Positions 60,024 to 64,000 of a stretch of DNA of 64,000 nucleotides are shown here, piece by piece. Within the stretch, counting starts at the first letter, position 1. Every line of letters starts with the position of its first letter. Source of the stretch: Favolaschia claudopus (lineage: Eukaryota; Basidiomycota; Agaricomycetes; Agaricales; Mycenaceae); the NCBI GenBank assembly GCA_037176885.1, contig JAWWNJ010000119.1, positions 186,001 through 250,000 on the forward strand, in the 5' to 3' direction. The translations under genes and the position numbers were made by a program. The notes under the pieces are model-generated. The model was not told the origin of the DNA, did no database searches, and saw nothing but the letters and a program-made list of their open reading frames with translations.

Positions 60024-62443
60024 ATGGCGACGCAAAGCGAGCTCACCCGCCTTTTGTCGAGCATAACCATGCCTTGGTAAGTTAATCCTTCTCTCCGTGG
60101 GTACTCTATCCAAAAGAGTGTCACCGATTGCAGCGAAGAGGGCGATAAGCTCTTTGCCGCTGGACGATTCGAAGCCGCTGAAACGATGTATCTGGAGCTG
60201 GCGCGCGGGATGGTTGGCTCCAATCATCCTCTTCCAATGACCGCCAACCATCCCTCCGGTGGCGTTGTGTGTGATCTCTATTGGAATATGCATCCTCTAA
60301 AGCGCGCCAATCTTATGGGCTGCTGTGCTGGGATGGCGAAATGTATGCGGAGAAAAAAGCAGATTGAGTTGGTGAGTGGTAGATTTTTCACCGTATTTAT
60401 TATTGATTTTCTTTTGAATCCACTGCAGGCTTTAGCTTGGTGTGAAGAGGTTAACTCGCTTTATAGATGTGAATACTCCCATTTAGCGGAGCCCGTTTAC
60501 GGTCAGTCATTTTTCACTTTCGTTTCTTTTTCGTGATTGATATAACCAACCGACACCTCCGAATCCCAAGACTGGATCGATAACCACCTCGATATCCCCT
60601 GCACAACCCTCTACAAAATCCGCGCCCTCTGCCTTGCCTCCGAAATCTTCGCGGAACTAGGCAATTCCGGAACTGCTGTAACACGGGTGTGGGCTGGGAA
60701 AACGAAACATTTCGTGCCAGTTCCGGAAGCGCATCGCACGCCAGAAGTGAAGAAGCTTCTGGATACGGAGCTTTTGACGAAGATGATGACTTTGCATCCG
60801 AACCCGAATGCGCCGCCGCACAAGGCGAAGCTGATTCCGGGATTGCAGGTTCAGGGTTCATGGAAGCGACTTTCAGTCAAGAACCTCAGTGGTCCAAGTG
60901 AGGGACGGGAGTCGTTTGCATGTTTCATTTGGAACAGTACGCTCCTTGCTTATCCGAGTTTTTTTTTACACTGCTGAAGACTGGGATATTCATCCGCAGG
61001 CCACCTTTACGTCGCCGGTGGCCGCCGCTGCTCCCTCGGCCCCTTCCACCGCGACATCTGGAAGCTCAACCTCACCACCCTCGCTGCCTGGGAACCCCTC
61101 CCCTCCTACCCCTTCGCTCTCCGCCAAACAGGCCTCTTCGTCGGTTGGGAGATGGTTATACATAACAATCAAGCTATCCTCTTCACAGGGCGTCCGGACC
61201 TCGACATCTTCGATCTAACCACCGAGCGTTGGTCCACGCGCCCTACCTCGTTCACACCCACGGTCGAGGACGTCAAAGCGGGGATCACCGACGCGTGGGC
61301 GTACCCCGGGATTCACCAGGCGGACGCGGCGGTGGTGTATGCCGCGAAGACGGGGAAGATGTATGTGTTTGGGGGGTCGCATGGGAGTACGATGATGGGG
61401 TGTAATTTATTCATGGAACTCGATCTCACGACGTGGACGTGGCGGAGGTTGAGTGGGCAGGTCAGAGCCCCGCGCGTGGCGCCAGATTTCTCGTGTCCGA
61501 GCCCTAGGAAGAGTGCGGGCGCGTGGGCGAGTGTGGATGGTAAAAAGGTGTACTTGCTGTTCGGGCATTACGATCGTGCGGCAGGGAAGAGTGGGGAGTT
61601 TCATCAGGAGTCGGAGGCTTTTGGGCACGAGGACTTTTGGAGTTTTGATGTGCAGGAAAAGAAGTGGAGGAGAGAGAGGATGAGTGGGAATCCGCCCTGT
61701 TCGAGGACGGAATTGGCGTGTGTTTATGTAAGTCCTACATTATTTTTCAGCCTTGCTACGCCTGCTCTCCCTATTTTTATTGCGGAACTGAAAATGTGTT
61801 TCGTAGAACGAAACCTGGAAGCGAGTAGTCATATTCGGCGGCTACCACCCTACCCTCCCTACCATCGACATCACGGAAAAAGCGCCAAGCTTCGGGTACT
61901 CCTACTTCGCTGATACCTTCCTCTACGACCCCGCCCCCGCCCGCTCTCCTTCATCCAAAACACCTCCACCCACGGTCACCGCCCCAAAGTGGCAACAAGT
62001 CCTCACCCCGGGCTTCCCCACCTATCGCTGCCAATCACACCTCGCCGTTGACCCCGACACAGGGCGTACGTATCTCTTCGGTGGGTGGACAAATAACCAG
62101 TACATCCCAACGCACACGAAAGTCATTTCGCGGAGTTTTGGCGATTTGTGGGAATTGAAGGTGGATTTGCCTGGTGGGCATCTTGATGAGGCGGATATTG
62201 AGGAGGAAATGCGGGTGGCGAGGGCGGGGCCGTGGCAGAGATGTTATAATTGTGCGGCCGCGGGGCCGTGGAGGAAATGCGGTGGTGAGTTCTTCTTGTT
62301 ATATTTTCTTTGTTTGATTTGCGGAACTGAACGGCCTGGGTGATATAGGCTCGTGTAAAGGGCGGGTATTTTTCTGTGGCTCTGTATGTCTAAAGGAAGG
62401 ATGGCGCGAGCATAAAACGAAGCACGGCTGTCGTAAGGCATGA
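60024..62443 (+). CDS. Kelch-repeat protein with C-terminal MYND-like finger, copy 2
   Basis: The start MATQSELTRLLSSITMPW at 60024 splices to EEGDKLFAAGRFEAAETMY (TPR-like). Then GLQVQGSWKRLSVKNLSGP leads into the propeller: GHLYVAGGRRCSLGPFHRD, NQAILFTGRPDLDIFDLTT, KMYVFGGSHGSTMMG, KVYLLFGHYDRAAGK, VVIFGGYHPTLPTID and TYLFGGWTNNQYIP. The C-terminal finger has RCYNCAAAGPWRKCGG, CKGRVFFCGSVCLKEGW and HKTKHGCRKA, stopping at 62441-62443. Each intron seen in copy 1 has a counterpart here, so the exon-intron plan is shared. The 4.1 kb element ends 99 bp before the start codon, so normal promoter function is doubtful. Role unknown. Confidence 0.85.
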
Positions 62444-62699
62444 GCAGGGTTCGTATAACTCGACAGGGATCGTTCATTGGACAACCTGACGACATGTTGA
62501 CTTGCAAACACAGAATGTTATCTACTATGTGATCGTTCTATCGCCTTCAAAACGCAGTCCGTGCATTGTTCGATTCAGGGCATTCGTGTCACAAACGCGT
62601 TCGAAGATCGTGATTGAAATTCTCATTCTGTAAGGTTCAGATTGAAACTTGAAAAAGTTTTCATCGAGTCACATATAGATATTTTACTGATTGACGGAC

Positions 62700-63782
62700 T
62701 CAGACCTCGCCATCCAACAAAAAGCTACCCAAGACCTCCATGAATCTCTCCCGCTCCTCCCAATGAACCATATGGCTCGACTCCGCAAAAGTAACCCACT
62801 TCACATGCGGGATTCGATTGAAAAACGGAGCCATAACCGAATCCTGTGCCTCATCGTATCGGCCATTCACCAGGAGCGTCGGAACACATATTTTATGAGC
62901 GTCTTCGAGCATAGACCATTCTTTCAGAGGGCCGGTGACATAAAATTCGCTTGGGCCGTTCCTGCCAGCGAGTCAAATGAGGATTTAGTTCTCAGAACTT
63001 CGTACGTCTGACGTACGAAGTTCCGAATCGCGACTCACATCGTCAAATACACCGTCGAATCCTTCGCGATCCATCCCAACGCCTCTTGAACGGGTTCCGG
63101 CATAGGATCAAGGGCACAAAGGTGACGAGCATAAAACACCGCAACGGCAGACTGATATTCTTCGCTTTCAGTGGTGCCGTCCTTTTCGTTTTTGTCCAGT
63201 TTGTCTTGGACGTCTTGTGGGAGCTTGGCTCGCAAGATGTTCTGCGCTTTGACCCAGAGATCCATGGACGCCGGCGAGCTCACTATAATGAGATGCTTCA
63301 AGCCGGCGGGTTGAGTTGCGGCGTGGCGGGCGCCGAGCATTCCGCCCCACCTATACGGCGAACAGTGTAAGCAAACCGAGGGAATGGGCAGAAGGCAAAG
63401 ACAGTACGCACGAGTGCCCGAGAAGATCATACTCCTCTACGCGAAGATGCCTCAACAGATTGTTGAGCTCGTCCATAAACAACTGCTCAGTCCAAAACCC
63501 CGTGTCGCCCATCTTCTCGGGCAGATGGGTCGAATTCCCGTTGCCGAGTTGATCATAAAGAATGAGCGGGATTGAATGCGCTGTAATGAGATCTGAGAGG
63601 CTTAGGAGATACGCATGGTTGACACCTGGGCCGCCGTGGAGAGCTACGAGAGGGCGGCGAGTGGAGGTGGCGTTATCATTGAGGTCGCCGATGATCTTGT
63701 ACCAGGTTCTGCAGGGCTTGCCTGCAGCGGGGACGATGAACTCGACTTCTCCCTCGACGACTTTGGATGGAGTGGAAGACAT
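62700..63782 (-). CDS. Proline iminopeptidase-type alpha/beta hydrolase
   Basis: The start MSSTPSKVVEGEVEFIVPAA at 63782 runs to FLLDGEV with the stop at 62700. Family landmarks: LVALHGGPGVNHAYL (HGGPG oxyanion motif), LYDQLGNGNSTHLPEK, the nucleophile in DLLGHSWGGMLGARHA (GxSxG, codon split by an intron), acid in LLVNGRYDEAQDSV and histidine in AESSHMVHWEE. These enzymes (peptidase family S33) release N-terminal proline or hydrolyse amino-acid amides; no signal peptide is seen, so it is likely cytosolic. One intron holds a perfect 29 bp hairpin. Confidence 0.88.
62995..63023. repeat. Perfect hairpin in an intron
   Basis: GAACTTCGTACGT and its exact reverse complement are separated by CTG, giving a 13 bp stem inside an intron of the peptidase gene. 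Confidence 0.7.
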
Positions 63783-64000
63783 GGGTGCGGTGAGAGAGCG
63801 CTGGGGGTACTGCGGGCACCGTGTAAACTCCTGTCTCACGTATAAGTTTAGCGTGCGGAATTTTCCGTCGGAGGATTCAGCGGAGCCACAGATAGTAGAG
63901 CATACATATTCAAAAATCCCAGGTCAACATACAGCTTTCAAGTAAGTAAGGAGGGTCCAAATTTCAAGGAGCACACTGGCACTTACTTGCGAAAATTTGT
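63783..64000. other. Upstream region of the peptidase gene
   Basis: No further gene is visible before the window edge. Confidence 0.4.

Overview
The window looks like nuclear DNA of a mushroom-forming basidiomycete (Agaricomycetes, probably Agaricales). Evidence: genes are broken by many 45-65 bp GT-AG introns; TATA boxes lie about 30-115 bp before start codons; several families are typical of agaric genomes (DUF6534 membrane proteins, MYND-finger proteins, F-box-like 'LPPELE' proteins, leucine-rich secreted proteins, two-gene paralogue pairs); and non-autonomous DNA transposons are frequent. I cannot name a species. Gene models were assembled by hand from splice sites, reading phase and paralogue comparison.

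0-8 kb: the 3' end of an unknown gene, then two pairs of lineage-specific paralogues (an acidic family and an F-box-like family). One acidic paralogue is split by a 739 bp Mutator-like element with a 9 bp target duplication. 8-17 kb: two oppositely oriented DUF6534 membrane proteins bracket a small secreted protein and a fucose-permease-type MFS transporter. 17-31 kb: a possible natural-product locus with a DMATS-family aromatic prenyltransferase, a divergent cytochrome P450, an aldo/keto reductase, a two-module protein made by exon duplication, and two tandem Old Yellow Enzyme reductases.

31-40 kb: an F-box-like gene, a MYND gene cut by a 1.57 kb hAT-like element with an 8 bp target duplication, a 2-oxoglutarate/Fe(II) dioxygenase and a second, intact MYND gene. 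41-45 kb: two tandem secreted alpha/beta hydrolases whose catalytic serine lies on an 11 nt microexon. 45-62 kb: two kelch-MYND proteins in opposite orientation, separated by a relic of a third copy, two small hypothetical genes, a 5 kb purine-rich non-coding block with a 4 x 90 bp minisatellite, and a 4.1 kb hAT-like element in the promoter of the second kelch gene. 62.7-63.8 kb: a proline-iminopeptidase-type hydrolase.

The most interesting points are the prenyltransferase/P450/OYE neighbourhood, the clean transposon insertions that let the pre-insertion gene be read, the microexon carrying a catalytic nucleophile, and the inverted kelch-MYND pair with a relic beside it.
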